A stretch of 64,000 nt of DNA from positions 109,206 through 173,205 of the forward strand of contig NZ_KB891332.1 in assembly GCF_000373385.1 (NCBI RefSeq), given 5' to 3'. The notes under the pieces are model-generated. The model was given only the letters and a program-made list of their open reading frames with translations. It searched no databases and was not told the DNA's origin. Positions within the stretch are counted from its first letter, which is position 1, and each line of letters starts with the position of its first letter. This document shows, piece by piece, positions 63,752 through 64,000 of the stretch. Both the position numbers and the translations under genes were made by a program. The stretch is from Thiobacillus thioparus DSM 505 (GTDB lineage: Bacteria > Pseudomonadota > Gammaproteobacteria > Burkholderiales > Thiobacillaceae).

Positions 63752-64000
63752 ATGGAACGAAAAACAAAGAGCTTTATCTGGGGCGCCGTTGCTGGGGCGG
63801 CGGGAATCGTCGTCAAGAATCAGGAAAAGTTTTTGAGTCATTGTGCAGGACAGGTTGTTTCGCTTCGAGATGACAGCTCTCTCAAGCTCTCCCGTCGGTT
63901 GATGTCTGCCTCAACAGAATTCGCATTCATCTACTCCTACCTAAATGGGATCGGATTTTGTATCCGAATCAACAACTGCGACCAGGCGTGTCAACAAGAC
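63752..64000 (+). CDS. First cassette gene of the integron, hypothetical (3' truncated by the window)
   Basis: The frame opens at ATG 63752 and is still open after 83 codons at the window end. The visible protein starts with a short basic stretch (MERKTKSF), a hydrophobic segment (IWGAVAGAAGIVV) and then a mixed, Cys-containing chain (SHCAGQVVSLRDDSSLKLSRRLM ... GIGFCIRINNCDQAC). I recognise no family. Its base composition is clearly more AT-rich than the chromosome, typical of mobile cassettes. The SD is weak (AAGGCCAAAG). Position just after the candidate attI suggests that it is the most recently captured cassette. Confidence 0.6.
   Translation, partial: MERKTKSFIWGAVAGAAGIVVKNQEKFLSHCAGQVVSLRDDSSLKLSRRLMSASTEFAFIYSYLNGIGFCIRINNCDQACQQD

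Overview
The window looks like a near-origin chromosomal segment of a GC-rich betaproteobacterium, most like Thiobacillus or a related Nitrosomonadales/Hydrogenophilales sulfur oxidiser. This is inferred from gene order and protein style (yidC-mnmE, mnmG-rsmG-parA-parB-atpIBEFHAGDC, glmU-glmS, a c'-type cytochrome beside a b561); no species-level assignment was possible. No tRNA, rRNA or CRISPR was seen. Nearly all the DNA is coding, and most long antisense frames are GC-driven shadows.

Layout. 1-6800: end of yidC, mnmE, a lipid-anchored cytochrome c' with a cytochrome b561, an ABC exporter, and the RNA helicase rhlE with a structured leader. 6800-12300: a PAS-GGDEF diguanylate cyclase, the 5-oxoprolinase operon pxpBCA, and the ABC-F gene uup. 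12300-16500: mnmG, rsmG, parA, parB, with three parS sites (10129, 12313, 13775) just upstream of or inside this block. 16600-23760: the complete F1Fo ATP synthase operon closed by a terminator. 23800-29200: a small Hpt protein and a CheY-like regulator facing each other, an OmpA/TSP3 protein, and glmU-glmS. 29200-39600: a NarL-type regulator, a short-chain dehydrogenase, argS-SPOR-dsbA, an HD-GYP protein, priA, a Tim44-like protein and hemE.

39600-47500 is an envelope-stress-like region: a glycine-zipper protein, several small periplasmic EF-hand proteins (one fused to a BON domain), a FadL-type porin, a small lipoprotein, a DUF1328 membrane peptide, and the glrK-qseG-glrR two-component operon. 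I find two matching sigma-54 promoter modules here, one before the EF-hand operon and one before the DUF1328 gene. Each has a GlrR-like TGTC-N10-GACA site, an IHF-like site and a -24/-12 promoter in the same order. This suggests that the linked glrKR system directly controls its neighbours, and it is the most interesting inferred system in the window.

47500-64000: gltBD glutamate synthase, an endonuclease/phosphatase-fold protein, an alanine/lysine-rich LEA-like periplasmic protein, a molybdenum hydroxylase operon (iorA-iorB-xdhC-mocA-like), and a GGDEF-EAL sensor. Last comes an integron: intI on the minus strand, a candidate attI, and the first part of a low-GC cassette gene that runs off the right edge.
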